Below the pieces are notes generated by a model that worked only from the letters and a program-made list of their open reading frames with translations, did not search any database and was not told the origin of the DNA. A stretch of DNA of 64,000 nucleotides from Streptomyces sp. NBC_01478 (GTDB lineage Bacteria; Actinomycetota; Actinomycetes; Streptomycetales; Streptomycetaceae). The stretch lies in NCBI RefSeq assembly GCF_036227225.1, contig NZ_CP109444.1, forward strand, positions 8,909,501 to 8,973,500. Direction: 5' to 3'. This document shows, one piece after another, positions 7,436 through 17,600 of the stretch. Position 1 is the stretch's first letter; the number at the start of each line of letters is the position of its first letter. Both the position numbers and the translations under genes were made by a program.

Positions 7436-8446
7436 ATGAGCAATGATTTGAACCAAGAACGCGCGGTTGATCTCGTCGTCGGCCTCGATGCCGGAGGCAC
7501 CCGCACCCGTGCCGTCCTCGCCGCCGCCGAGGACGGGCGCGTGTTCGGCGAGGGCGCGGCCGGCCCCGGCAACGCCCTGACCGTCCCGGTGCCGCGCCTC
7601 ACCGATCACCTGGCCGAGGCGATCGGGCAGGCCGTCCCCGAGCGGGCGCGCGCCCGGGTCGTCGCGGTGTCCGGCGGCTTCGCGGGCGCCACGGCCGCCT
7701 CCACCGAGGAGCCGGGACACGTCAACGCCCGCACCGCCCTCACGGCCGCGCTGCGCCGCCTCGGCGTCCCCGCCGACCGGCTCCGCATCTGCAGCGACAT
7801 CGAGGCGGCCTTCGCCTCCGCCCCCGGCGCCCCGGCGGACGGCCTCGCGCTGGTCGCCGGCACCGGCGCGGTCGCCCTGCGCATCACCGGTCGCCGCACC
7901 ACGGCCACCGTGGACGGCGACGGCTGGCTCCTCGGCGACGACGGCAGCGGCTTCTGGATCGGCCGGAGCGCGGTACGCGCGGCCCTGCGCATGGCGGACG
8001 GCCGCGGCCCTACTACCCTGCTGGCCGGCTCGGTCGGGCAGGCACTCGGAGTGCCGGCCGAGGCGCTGCCCGGCACCGCCGACTGGTCCCGCGCCCACCG
8101 CGAGGCCTACCGCATGCACGTCCTCCCCGCCGTGATGGCCGAACTCCCCATCCGCCTGGCCCGCTTTGCCCCCCTGGTCGTCGAGGCCGCCGCGGACAAG
8201 GACACCGTGGCGGAGGAGATCCTCGGCCAGGCGGCATACCAACTGACCGCCACGGTCCGGGCGTTGGAGCCGGGCCCCGGCGAGCGGATCGTCGCCACCG
8301 GCGGCCTCCTCGGCCCCGAAGGCCCCCTGACCGGCCCCCTCACCGCCCGCCTCCACACCCTCGGCCTCACCCTCGACTGGGTACCGGACGGCTGCCGGGG
8401 CGCGGTCGCCCTCGCCCGGCTCGCGTACGACGGTGCCGACCGATGA
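7436..8446 (+). CDS. BadF/BadG/BcrA-type ATPase, probable amino-sugar kinase
   Basis: A 336-residue sugar kinase of the ASKHA fold, most likely phosphorylating N-acetylglucosamine or a related hexosamine in the cytoplasm. The phosphate-1 loop is GLDAGGTRTRAVL near residue 16. The phosphate-2 region is ALVAGTGAVALRI, followed by WLLGDDGSGFWIGRSA, which is characteristic of BadF/BcrA GlcNAc kinases. The ATG at 7436 has no clear Shine-Dalgarno, so the message may be leaderless. It overlaps the next gene by ATGA. The substrate is inferred from the neighbouring hexosaminidase and SIS protein. Confidence 0.82.
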   Translation: MSNDLNQERAVDLVVGLDAGGTRTRAVLAAAEDGRVFGEGAAGPGNALTVPVPRLTDHLAEAIGQAVPERARARVVAVSGGFAGATAASTEEPGHVNARTALTAALRRLGVPADRLRICSDIEAAFASAPGAPADGLALVAGTGAVALRITGRRTTATVDGDGWLLGDDGSGFWIGRSAVRAALRMADGRGPTTLLAGSVGQALGVPAEALPGTADWSRAHREAYRMHVLPAVMAELPIRLARFAPLVVEAAADKDTVAEEILGQAAYQLTATVRALEPGPGERIVATGGLLGPEGPLTGPLTARLHTLGLTLDWVPDGCRGAVALARLAYDGADR

Positions 8447-10665
8447 CCGACACCACGACCCCCCTCTACCGCGACCCCGACGCCCCCGTGGACACCCGGG
8501 TCCGCGACCTCCTCGCCCGGATGACCCTGCGCGAGAAGGTCGGCCAGCTCAACCAGCGGATGTACGGCTGGGACGCCTACCGCCGCACTCCCGACGGCTT
8601 CGAACTCACCGACGCCCTCCGCGCCGAGACCACCCGCTTCGCCGGACTCGGCGCGCTCTACGGCCTGTTCCGCGCCGACGCCTGGTCCGGCGTCGACCAC
8701 ACCAACGGCCCCGGCGCCCAAGACAGCGCCACCTTGGCCGAGTTGGTGCAACGCCATGTCATCGGGAGCAGCCGGCTCGGCATCCCGGCGCTGTTCGTCG
8801 AGGAGGTGCCGCACGGCCACATGGCCCTCGACGGCACGGTCCTCCCGGTCAACCTGGCCGTCGGCGCCACCTGGGACCCCGACCTGTACGAGCGGGCCGC
8901 CGCCCACGCCGCCGCCGAACTCCGCGCCCGCGGCGCCCACTTGGCCCTGGTCTCCGCCCTCGACATCGCCCGCGACCCGCGCTGGGGCCGCACGGAGGAG
9001 TGCTTCGGCGAGGACCCGCACCTCGCCGCCCGCCTCACCGAGGCGCTGGTGCGCGGGATGCAGGGCGAGCCCGATGGCGACTTCGCTCCCGACAAGGCCC
9101 CCGTCGTCCTCAAGCACTTCGCCGGACAGGGCGCCACGGTCGGCGGCCGCAACTCCGCCGAGTCCGAACTCGGTCTCCGCGAACTCCACGAGATCCACCT
9201 CCCCGCGGCCCGCGCCGGAGTCCGCGCCGGGGCCGCCGCCCTCATGTCCGCCTACAACGAGGTCGACGGCCTGCCCTGCTCCGGCAACCGCGCGCTGCTG
9301 ACCCAACTCCTGCGCGAGGACTGGGGTTTCGAGGGCCTGGTGATGGCCGACGGCCTCGCCGTGGACCGGCTGGCCCGTATCACCGGTGACAAGGTCTCGG
9401 CCGGCGCCCTCGCACTCAACGCCGGTGTCGACCTGAGCCTGTGGGACGAGGGCTTCACACATCTGGAGGAGGCGGTCGAGCGGGGGCTGGTGAGCGAGGA
9501 GACCGTCGACACCGCCACCGCCCGCGTACTCCGCCTGAAGTTCGGCCTCGGCCTCTTCGAACACCCCTACGCCACACCCGAGTTGCCCTCGCCGCAGCAG
9601 GGCAGGAAGCTGAGCACGGCCCTCGCCCGAGCCGCGGTCACCCTCCTCCACAACGACGGCGGTGTCCTGCCCATCCCGCCGACCGTCTCCCGTATTGCGG
9701 TCATCGGACCCCAATCCGCCACCTACGCATACCAGTTGGGCGACTACACGGCACCCCAGCGCGGCGGCATCAGCGTCCTCGACGGCCTACGGCGACTCGC
9801 CCCGCCCGGCACCGACCTCCGCCACGCCCCCGGCTGCGCCCTCACCGGCGACGACCTCTCCGGCATCCCCGAGGCGGTCGCCACGGCCGCCGCCTCCGAC
9901 CTGGCCGTCCTGGTGCTGGGCGGCAGCAGCGCCCGTACCCCCGACACGGACTTCGACGCCAACGGGGCCGCACGGAACGCCGTTTCGGAGATGACGTGCG
10001 GCGAGGGAGCCGACCTCGCGGGCCTGGGCCTCGGCCGCGCCCAGCACGCCCTCCTGGACGCGGTCACCGCCACCGGCACCCCCACGGCGGTCGTCCTGAT
10101 CCAGGGCCGCCCGCACGTCGTCCCCGAACGGGCGGGCGCGCTGCTCACCGCCTGGTACCCCGGCCCGCGGGGCGGCGAGGCCATCGCCGAAGTACTCCTC
10201 GGCCGGGCCGAACCGACCGGCCGCCTGCCCGTGTCCGTCCCGCGCTCGGTGGCCCAACTCCCCGTCTACTACAACCACAAGGACACCGAGTACGGCGGCT
10301 ACGTGGACGCCGACGCCGAGCCGCTGTACTCCTTCGGGCACGGGCTGTCGTACACGAGCTTCGCGTACGGTCCGCCACGCCTCGCGGGGGACGTGATCGA
10401 GGTCGACGTCACCAACACCGGGAAACGGCACGGGCGTTCGGTCGTCCAGGTCTACCTCCGGCGGCTGCTCACCCCGGTGTGGCCGCGCACGCTCGAACTG
10501 CACGCCTTCCAGGGCGTCGAGTTGGCGCCGGGGGAGAGCCGTAGGGTCGAGATCCCCTTCGGCACCGACCGGTTGGAGCAGGTCGGTGCCGTGGAGATCC
10601 GGGTCGCGGAGTCCGCCCGGGCGGCGCTCGCCGTCGAACCCCTCGTCGTACGACTCAGAGCTTGA
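8443..10665 (+). CDS. GH3 beta-glucosidase/beta-xylosidase-type exoglycosidase
   Basis: A 740-residue intracellular family 3 exoglycosidase with the standard three parts. The first is an N-terminal barrel with nucleophile D303 in LVMADGLAVD. The second is an alpha/beta sandwich, including LAVLVLGGSSARTP and the TAWYPGPRGGEAIAEVLLG segment. The third is a C-terminal fibronectin-III-like domain (VDVTNTGKRHGRSVVQVYL). KHFAGQGATVGGRN is the family lysine-histidine loop. No secretion signal is visible. It is translationally coupled to the kinase by an ATGA overlap, and its end overlaps the end of the convergent permease gene by 11 bp. It probably trims imported beta-linked oligosaccharides; linkage specificity is not readable. 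Confidence 0.87.
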   Translation: MTDTTTPLYRDPDAPVDTRVRDLLARMTLREKVGQLNQRMYGWDAYRRTPDGFELTDALRAETTRFAGLGALYGLFRADAWSGVDHTNGPGAQDSATLAELVQRHVIGSSRLGIPALFVEEVPHGHMALDGTVLPVNLAVGATWDPDLYERAAAHAAAELRARGAHLALVSALDIARDPRWGRTEECFGEDPHLAARLTEALVRGMQGEPDGDFAPDKAPVVLKHFAGQGATVGGRNSAESELGLRELHEIHLPAARAGVRAGAAALMSAYNEVDGLPCSGNRALLTQLLREDWGFEGLVMADGLAVDRLARITGDKVSAGALALNAGVDLSLWDEGFTHLEEAVERGLVSEETVDTATARVLRLKFGLGLFEHPYATPELPSPQQGRKLSTALARAAVTLLHNDGGVLPIPPTVSRIAVIGPQSATYAYQLGDYTAPQRGGISVLDGLRRLAPPGTDLRHAPGCALTGDDLSGIPEAVATAAASDLAVLVLGGSSARTPDTDFDANGAARNAVSEMTCGEGADLAGLGLGRAQHALLDAVTATGTPTAVVLIQGRPHVVPERAGALLTAWYPGPRGGEAIAEVLLGRAEPTGRLPVSVPRSVAQLPVYYNHKDTEYGGYVDADAEPLYSFGHGLSYTSFAYGPPRLAGDVIEVDVTNTGKRHGRSVVQVYLRRLLTPVWPRTLELHAFQGVELAPGESRRVEIPFGTDRLEQVGAVEIRVAESARAALAVEPLVVRLRA

Positions 10666-11539
10666 CGGCTCCGGCCGACACACCCTTGTAGAACCAGCGT
10701 TGGGTGATGACGAACAGCACCAGCACCGGGATCACGGAGATCACCGAACCGGCCATCACCACCCGCTGGTCGTAGCCGAACGACGAACTCTGCAGTCGTG
10801 AGAGGCCCAGCGTCAGCGTCATGTGGTCTTCCGAGCGGAGCACGATCAGGGGCCAGAGGAAGTCGTCCCAGGCGCTGATGAAGGTGTTGATGGTGACCAC
10901 CATGATCGCGCCCCACGCGGACGGCAGGTAGAGATAGCGGAAGCGCTGCCACTCGCTCGCGCCGTCCAGCATCCCGGAGTCCTCGATCTCGCGCGGCACG
11001 GCCAGGAACGCGCCGCGCATCAGCAGGACGTTGATCGCGCCGACGAAGCCGGGCAGCCATACGCCCACCACGCTGTCGACCAGGCCGAGGTCGCGGATGC
11101 TCAGGAACAGCGACACCATGATCGACTCGAAGGGGAACATCATGGAGGCGACCAGGAGGATCCAGACCGCCCGACGGCCCTTCCAGGCGGGCTTGGAGAG
11201 CATGTAGCCGGCGGTGGTGGAGAACAGCAACTGGCTTGCCACCGACAGGAGTACGACGATCAGGCTGTTCCTGATGTACGTCACCACCGGGACCTGGCTG
11301 AAGACCTCGCGGTAGGCGTGCAGGGTCGGGTGGTGCGGCAGCAGGGAGGCGTTCGCGCCGAAGACGTCCTCGCCGGTGCCCTTGAGCGAGGCCAGGAACT
11401 GCCAGATCAGCGGGCCGACCGTGAGGCCCAGGACGAGGAGCAACAGCAGGTAGCGGACGAGGAGTTCGCGGGGGCGGCCGTAGTCCCGCCAACGGGGTGT
11501 CAGGCGGCGGGACTTGGGCCGCACTGTGGTCGCCGTCAT
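10655..11539 (-). CDS. Sugar ABC transporter permease, MalG type
   Basis: A 294-residue inner-membrane permease of the CUT1 sugar importer class with about six hydrophobic segments. The EAA loop that contacts the ATPase is seen as EIEDSGMLDGASEWQRFRYL. A C-terminal YKGVSAGAVKL tail is typical of MalG/LacG proteins. The ATG at 11539 gives the family length and a 4-bp ATGA overlap with the MalF-type gene upstream. No ATP-binding subunit is encoded nearby; Streptomyces commonly shares MsiK among such importers, so that is the likely energiser (inference). It presumably imports the oligosaccharide processed by the neighbouring hydrolases. Confidence 0.9.
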   Translation of the reverse strand: MTATTVRPKSRRLTPRWRDYGRPRELLVRYLLLLLVLGLTVGPLIWQFLASLKGTGEDVFGANASLLPHHPTLHAYREVFSQVPVVTYIRNSLIVVLLSVASQLLFSTTAGYMLSKPAWKGRRAVWILLVASMMFPFESIMVSLFLSIRDLGLVDSVVGVWLPGFVGAINVLLMRGAFLAVPREIEDSGMLDGASEWQRFRYLYLPSAWGAIMVVTINTFISAWDDFLWPLIVLRSEDHMTLTLGLSRLQSSSFGYDQRVVMAGSVISVIPVLVLFVITQRWFYKGVSAGAVKL

Positions 11540-12549
11540 GACTCGTCCTCCTTCGTGAGGCGCTGCGCCAGCAGGGTCAGACCCAGGGTCAGGACGAACA
11601 GCGCCACGCTCACCGCCGAGCCGTAACCGGCGTTTCCGGTGATGGGGTCCAGGCCGACGTCCCGGATGTAGAAGGGCAGCGTGCGGTCGGCGCCGCCGGG
11701 GCCGCCGGTGGAGCTGCCGAGCATGTAGATCTCGGTGAACACGCGCAGCGAACCGATGCCGGTGAGGGTGCCGACCAGCATCATCGCCTGCCGAACGCCG
11801 GGCACGGTGATGTGCCAGAAGCGGCGGGCGGCACCGGCGCCGTCCATGGAGGCGGCCTCGTGCAGTTCTTTTGGAACGTTCCCGAGGGCGGCCAGGTAGA
11901 AGACCATGTACCAGCCGAGGCCCTTCCACAGGGTCAGGCCCATCGCGGAGAGCAGGATCAGCCACGAGTCGGACAGGAACGGGACGGCCGACCGGATCAA
12001 GTGGGCCTTCTCCAGCCAGGTGTTGACCAGTCCGTCGTCCGCCAGCAGCCACTGCCAGCTCAGGCCGACGACCACGCTGGAGGCGAGCACCGGGGTGTAG
12101 AAGGCCGAACGGAAGAAGCCGATGCCGGGCAGGTTCTTCTCCACCAGGACGGCCAGCAGCAGCGGCAGCAGCACCATCAGCGGGACGACGATCACGGCGT
12201 ACAGGACGCTGTTGCGGGTCGCCAGCCAGAAGTCCGAATCACCCAGCATCCGGGTGTAGTTGGAGAACCCGACGAAGCTCGCGGCGCCGCCGAGCGGCTT
12301 GGCGTCCGTGAACGACAGCAGCAGCGTGTTGAGGAACGGGAACACCCCGAACACCGCCGCGCAGACGATCGCTGGAGCGGTCCAAAGCCAGGGCAGCCAC
12401 CAACGGCGGTACAGCGCGGCCCCGTTGGCGCCGGGCGCGGGGCCGGGGAGGACGGCCCGGGCGATCCTACGTATGCGGGCCGTGCCCGGTGCGGAGGCGA
12501 CGGCCTCCGCACCGGGCACGGACACCGGCTTCGCGGTCTGTGTCGCCAC
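11536..12549 (-). CDS. Sugar ABC transporter permease, MalF type
   Basis: A 337-residue CUT1 permease, partner of the downstream MalG-type protein. About 50 cytoplasmic residues precede the first helix (LWTAPAIVCAAVFGVFPFL), and the EAA loop reads ELHEAASMDGAGAARRFWHI. The GTG start at 12549 lies two bases after the stop of the binding-protein gene; the frame is open much further, but only as an antisense-like shadow inside that gene. Membrane position and pairing with the MalG protein follow from the family. Confidence 0.9.
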   Translation of the reverse strand: MATQTAKPVSVPGAEAVASAPGTARIRRIARAVLPGPAPGANGAALYRRWWLPWLWTAPAIVCAAVFGVFPFLNTLLLSFTDAKPLGGAASFVGFSNYTRMLGDSDFWLATRNSVLYAVIVVPLMVLLPLLLAVLVEKNLPGIGFFRSAFYTPVLASSVVVGLSWQWLLADDGLVNTWLEKAHLIRSAVPFLSDSWLILLSAMGLTLWKGLGWYMVFYLAALGNVPKELHEAASMDGAGAARRFWHITVPGVRQAMMLVGTLTGIGSLRVFTEIYMLGSSTGGPGGADRTLPFYIRDVGLDPITGNAGYGSAVSVALFVLTLGLTLLAQRLTKEDES

Positions 12550-12551
12550 CG

Positions 12552-13922
12552 TCAACCAGCCTGCTTCAGCAGCTCGTTGGCCTTGGCCTGGGCGTCCTTG
12601 ACGGCCTGCGCCGGGCTCTTCTTGCCCTGCATGGCAAGCTGTACCTGGGACACGATCGCGTTCTGCACGGCCGGCGAGAGGTTGGTCTGGTAGGCCGTGG
12701 TCGTCTTGAGCTGGTCGGCGACCAGCTTGCGGGCCTGCGCGAACTGGTCGGTGCCGCTGACATCTTGGAAGAACGGGTCGTTGAGCGAGGTGGTCGTGGT
12801 CGGGAAGATCACCACGTCCGGGTCCTTGGCCCAGGCCGTCTGGTTCTCGGCGTTGGTGAGGTACTCCGCGAACGCCAGTGCCACGGGGGCGTGCTTGCTG
12901 GTCGCGGCGACCGAGACGTACTGCGGGGCACCGGTGGTGTGGCCGAGCGCGTCGAAGGGCTGCTGACCGACGCCTGTCTTGGCGTAGATCGAGGGGCTGT
13001 TCTGCTTCACGAACCGCACATAGCTCGGGTTCGTCGAGCCGTAGGCGACCTTGCCCTGCGTGTACGGCGTGGACGGGTCGCTGCTGGAGGACAGCGAGTC
13101 CTTCGGCATCGCGCCCTCCTTGTACAGCTTCGCCATCCACGAGACCCACTGCGTGGTGCGCGGATCGTCCGCGAACACCGCCGACTTGCCGTCGCTGGAG
13201 AGGGTCTTGATGTTCATCTGGTCGAAGTCCGCCGGGATGCGCCAGATCGGGTTGGCCATCGTCGCGTAGTACTTGCCCTTGGCCGACTTGGCGATCTTCT
13301 CGTAGTCGGCGAACAGCCCGAAGATCGTCGTCGGCGGCTTCGCGGGATCGATCCCGGCCTTCTTCAACAGGTCGGTGTTGTAGGTCAGGACGATGCCGCC
13401 GGTGTACCAGGGGAGCACGGTGTGCAGCGCGGAGCCCGAGGCGTCCTTGAAGGTGCTGGTCTTCCAGAACGCGGGGACGAACGGCTTGCCGACGTCGGGG
13501 TCCTTGACGCCCAGGTTGAGCAGATAGCCCGCCTTCGTGAGGGCCGTCGCCGTCTCGGCGTTGAGGTTGATGACGTCGGGCAGCGTGCAGGCCTGGGCGT
13601 CGGCGACATTGCGCTGGGTGAAGGTGCTGTCGCCCGGGTCGTCGATCCACTTGACCGACGTACCGGGGTGGGCCTTCTCGAAGGACTTGATGACCCCGTT
13701 GAAGAAACTCCCGAAGTCCTTCTTCAGGTTGGTGGTCTGGAAGGTGATGCCGCCCTTCACCTCACCGGTGAGCTTCCCGGACCCCACGTTGCCCTTGTCG
13801 ACCTTGCAGCCGCCCGCGGTGGAGTCGCTGTCGCCCGAGCCGCCGGACAGCCCGCAGCCGGCGGCCGTCAGGGTGAGGACGATGATCCCCACCATCGATC
13901 CGGTCAGTCTTCCTGTGCGCAT
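12552..13922 (-). CDS. Sugar ABC transporter substrate-binding lipoprotein
   Basis: A 456-residue extracellular solute-binding protein anchored by an N-terminal lipid. MRTGRLTGSMVGIIVLTLTA is followed by the lipobox AGC, so C22 is the likely lipidated cysteine. The rest matches family 1 sugar-binding proteins, with a WYTGGIVLTYNTDLLKKAG hinge-like stretch. The ATG at 13922 was chosen because AGGAGGG sits 5 bp upstream; a possible start at 13940 has no such signal. First gene of the permease operon. A perfect TGGTT/AACCA dyad lies 30 bp upstream. Confidence 0.9.
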   Translation of the reverse strand: MRTGRLTGSMVGIIVLTLTAAGCGLSGGSGDSDSTAGGCKVDKGNVGSGKLTGEVKGGITFQTTNLKKDFGSFFNGVIKSFEKAHPGTSVKWIDDPGDSTFTQRNVADAQACTLPDVINLNAETATALTKAGYLLNLGVKDPDVGKPFVPAFWKTSTFKDASGSALHTVLPWYTGGIVLTYNTDLLKKAGIDPAKPPTTIFGLFADYEKIAKSAKGKYYATMANPIWRIPADFDQMNIKTLSSDGKSAVFADDPRTTQWVSWMAKLYKEGAMPKDSLSSSSDPSTPYTQGKVAYGSTNPSYVRFVKQNSPSIYAKTGVGQQPFDALGHTTGAPQYVSVAATSKHAPVALAFAEYLTNAENQTAWAKDPDVVIFPTTTTSLNDPFFQDVSGTDQFAQARKLVADQLKTTTAYQTNLSPAVQNAIVSQVQLAMQGKKSPAQAVKDAQAKANELLKQAG

Positions 13923-13951
13923 CGCTGCCCTCCTGAGCACCAGCCAACCAC

Positions 13952-13966
13952 TGGTTCAATTAACCA
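13952..13966. promoter_or_regulatory. Candidate RpiR operator for the importer operon
   Basis: TGGTTCAATTAACCA is a perfect inverted repeat (TGGTT, 5-bp spacer, AACCA). It is the most symmetric copy of the 15-bp motif shared by five promoters of this island and sits 30 bp upstream of the binding-protein ATG. Confidence 0.55.
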
Positions 13967-14051
13967 ACTTCGACCTTGATTGATGAAAAGGTGGACCAGA
14001 ATTCATCGGAGGTCAATGGGTTCCCATGTTGCTTTTAGGTTCCGGGCGCGA

Positions 14052-14684
14052 TCAGTGCCGGTGCTCGTGGTCCGGGTGCGCCGGATCGCCAGGGTGTTCA
14101 TGGCCGGCGGTATACACAACTCCGGCCTTGGCCTGGTCCAACCAACCGAAGAAGGCCCGCCGCCCCGCGGCCCGCCGCAACGCGCGCGCGACCCCCTCGC
14201 GTGCCTGCTCGTACGGCACGAAGTCCTCCGATGACACCCCGCCGAACGGGTCGACACCACGCCGCAGCGCCTCCGCCGTGAGAAAGCGGTCCCGGTTCCG
14301 GTCGTAGTAGTCCCGCACACTCGCCTCCGCGACCTCCTGCTCGCCCTCCAGCTCGGCCAGCAGCAGCCGCGCGGCCGGGGAGTGCGCGAGAGCCGCCGCG
14401 ACGATGCTGCCGAGATCCGCGACATCGGTCTCGGCGACGGCGAGCACCCGGTCCGGCGCCACCTCCGCCGGAGGCTTCAACCCCCGCTCCACGCACGCCC
14501 GTTGGGCCAGCTCGTCGATGACCACCACCTGGGTCGCCCACCGCCGTCGCTGCCGCTCGGCCCGTGCGAGCGCCTCGGGCCGGGTGGCATCGGGGTCCCG
14601 GGCCGGTACGGCCGCCAGCAAGGCGTCCACGCGCCTCTTGGCGACGCCCGCGCCCCGCACCACGGCCGCATGCTCCGCCGTCAC
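14052..14684 (-). CDS. SurA/PrsA-N-like protein lacking a PPIase domain
   Basis: A 210-residue helical protein. DYYDRNRDRFLTAEALRR at about residue 120 resembles the helix that precedes the parvulin domain in SurA/PrsA foldases, but no parvulin domain follows and there is no signal peptide. The C-terminus ends in a histidine-rich run, GHEHPGDPAHPDHEHRH, which could bind metal. The GTG start overlaps the stop of the GH38 alpha-mannosidase gene (GTGA), so the two proteins are made together. A chaperone or metal-loading role for the zinc-dependent mannosidase is an attractive inference without direct evidence. Confidence 0.65.
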   Translation of the reverse strand: MTAEHAAVVRGAGVAKRRVDALLAAVPARDPDATRPEALARAERQRRRWATQVVVIDELAQRACVERGLKPPAEVAPDRVLAVAETDVADLGSIVAAALAHSPAARLLLAELEGEQEVAEASVRDYYDRNRDRFLTAEALRRGVDPFGGVSSEDFVPYEQAREGVARALRRAAGRRAFFGWLDQAKAGVVYTAGHEHPGDPAHPDHEHRH

Positions 14685-17600
14685 GGGGTCACCTCCAGCG
14701 CGACGGCCTCCGTGTAGGCGACACACTCGTGCCAGGCGACCTTCACCAGCAGCCAGTACGACCCCGGCGCCACCGCCGAACCGTCCACCTCGACCACGCA
14801 CTCCCGCTCCGCGCCCCCGGCCACCGTGAACCCCTGGCAGCCCGGCTCGACACCGGCCCAGGTGCCCCACGAGGAGACGGCCCAGAGGGTGCCGTTGACG
14901 GGCCCCCGGGTGGTGTTGCGGACGGTCACGGGGACGCGGGCGCGTTCACCCGCGCGTACGGTGATCCGCTCAACTCCCAGCCGGGACACAAGCGTTGGCC
15001 CGTGGTGTCCGTCCGGCACGTCCAGCGCCACGGTGTCCTCGTACGTCTGCCCGCCGTAGGAGAGCCGCGCGGCGAGCCAGTGGCGGCCGGGGGCCGGGTC
15101 GGGCGGTGGTGTCACCGTGATCTCGGAGAGGGTGAACCCGGACGGGCCCAGCGCGTACGGCAGTTCGGCGGGTTCGGTGGTCCAGCCGGGCGGTACCTCG
15201 AAGGTCACCGTGCCGGACACCGGCGCGTCGGTGAGTTCCGAGCCGACCCGGACGGTCGCGGTGACCGGGCCGGCGGCGGTGAGTGTGCCGGGGGAGAGAT
15301 ATACCGACACCGGCATGTTCCCCCGGGGCGCGGGACCGGAGTTGTGCAGCCAGTAGCGGGTGTGGATCGGCTGAGCGGGCTCATGTGCCCCGATTCCGGG
15401 CCCGGTTGAGGTCTCGGCGGCGGTGGTCGCCAGCACCGTCGCGACCTCGAAGCCGGTCAGGTCGAGGGCGAGCCCGCCGTCCCGCTCCGGCGTCAACTCC
15501 TCACCGGGCGCCTCCAGTACGTCGGCCCGGGCGCCCTCGGTCCAGTCGCGCGGCCCGTGAATCCGGGCCCGCACCGGCCGGCCGTTCACCTCGTGCATCC
15601 GGACGACGACTCCGCGCCCCGGGTCGACCGGTACCGCGCTGCCCCGGGCGAGCGGGGAGCCGAGCGGCTTGAGGGCGTCGAGGACCACCTCGCCCGCCGG
15701 TTCCAGGGCGAGCAGGGTGAACTTCCTCGGCAGGGTGCCCTGGTGGGCGGAGGTGCGGAGGCGGGCCGTCAGCGGGTGGTTGAACTCATGCCCGGCCTGC
15801 GGGAGTCGCGCCGCACGCCAGTCACCCGCGCCCGCGACCACGGCGTACTCGAACTCATGGGTCCAGCGCTGGAGTTGGAAGGCGGAACCGTCGGGGGCCG
15901 TGCGGCGGGGCGGGTCGACCCAGATGCCGGAGGGCCAGCCGGTGCAGGAGCGCATGAGGGACATGTAGAGGTCGCCGGAGGAGGTCACGACACAGCCGGG
16001 CGTGCCCCGGTTGAGGACGGCGAAGCTGCGGCCGTCCCAGGCGTCGCCTGGCGGCAGGGCCTCGCCGCCGCCCGCCGCCGTGGCCGTGAGGACCGCGTCG
16101 TCGAGGTCGGCGATCAGCGCGTCGACCGCCTTGGCGTCGTCCTCGGGGCGGGCGCCCGCCACCACGAGCAGCGGCAGCCGTTCCAGGTCGCGCAGGTCGG
16201 CGCCGGGCACCCACTCCTCGCGCAGCCCGGCACGCGGCGCGACCCACACGGCGGCCACCCCCCGCTCGGCCAACTGCCGGCGCAGTTCGCGTCCGGCGGC
16301 CGGGTCCCAGCCGAGGGCCTCGGCGACCACCGAGTTGCGTTCGGGCGCGCCCACGGCGATCCGGAAGTCCGGGAGATTGGAGTCGACTTCGAGGTCGCCG
16401 TAGCGCGGACCGCCGGCGATCGTCGAGGTCGCGGTGACTCCGACGCGGACCAGCGCCGCCGCGAGCGGGGCACCGAGTTCACCGGCCTCGCCCCAGTCGG
16501 CGTAGACGAGTTCGGCGACCCCGATCGACCGGTGTCCGAGCATCCGCCCCGACTCGTCGTGCACCGCGACCCGCGCGGTGGACCCGAGTCCGAACCAGGT
16601 GTTCGCCGGGTTGTCGAGCGTCCACGGGAACTCCTCGCTGTCCACCTCGACGAACCCGAACCCGCGCCCGATCACCGCGTCCGCCACCTCGTGCACGGGC
16701 AGCCCGCCGGTCACGTCGGACGGCCAGCGCACCCGGATCAGCCGGTCGGCGCCGTCGTACCCGTCGATCGTGGTCGTCACGTCGAGGCGCGGGACTCCGG
16801 CCCACAGCGTCAGCCGCTGGGTGTACCGGAACAGTCCGAGGTCGGCGCTGACGGTGATCCGCGAACCGGCGGGCGAGTGCCGGACATCGATGTCGGCGGT
16901 GACGTCCCGGCTGCGGGCGGCGGTGGTCCCGGTCGGCGTGAGATGCCACGGGCCCTCGCCGAAGCGCGGGTGCCGCGCGTACTCCTCCTGTACGACGAGT
17001 TCGTTGCCGATGTCACCGGCTCGCAGCAACTCCCGCTCGTCCGCGCCGAGTTCGCGCAGGCTGCTGACGCCGCCGCCGCGCGCGGGGTCGACTGTCAGCT
17101 CGTAGAACTCGTTGCGGATGGTGAGGCCCTCGCCGGGCGTCCATCCGGCCACCGAACCCGGGGCGAGCGGGAGTGCCTTGAGGCCCATGCCGGGTACCTC
17201 CGGTACGACGACCCGGAGTTGATCGCCCTCGCGTACGGCGGGCAGGGGCAGACCGGTGTCGTCGAGGGGGACCATGCCGGGGTCGGCGACGGTGAGTACG
17301 TCCCGCCGGTCCCAGGTCGCCGCGTTGAACACGACCAAGTCTTCTGTGGCGCCCGGGAGTTGGGTGACCTTCTCGGCGATGGCCGCCGTCGCGTCGGCGT
17401 GCACCGCCTCCGCCAGGTCGTACAGCTCGCGCCAGCCGGTCATCAGGTCGATGTACACCTGGTCCGACTCGGAGCCGGTGATGGCGTCGTGGTGGGCGCC
17501 GTAGACGAGCTGCCGCCAGGCCTTGTCCAACGCGGCGTCCGGGTAGGGGTGTCGGGCGACCAGCGAGGCGAGAGTGGCCCAGGCCTCCGCGTCGGCGAGG

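Noticed and set aside
4605..7436. 943-residue plus-strand frame over the NagZ-like and GH5-like genes
   Set aside because: Arg/Pro-rich low-complexity shadow; the overlapping frames carry active-site motifs.
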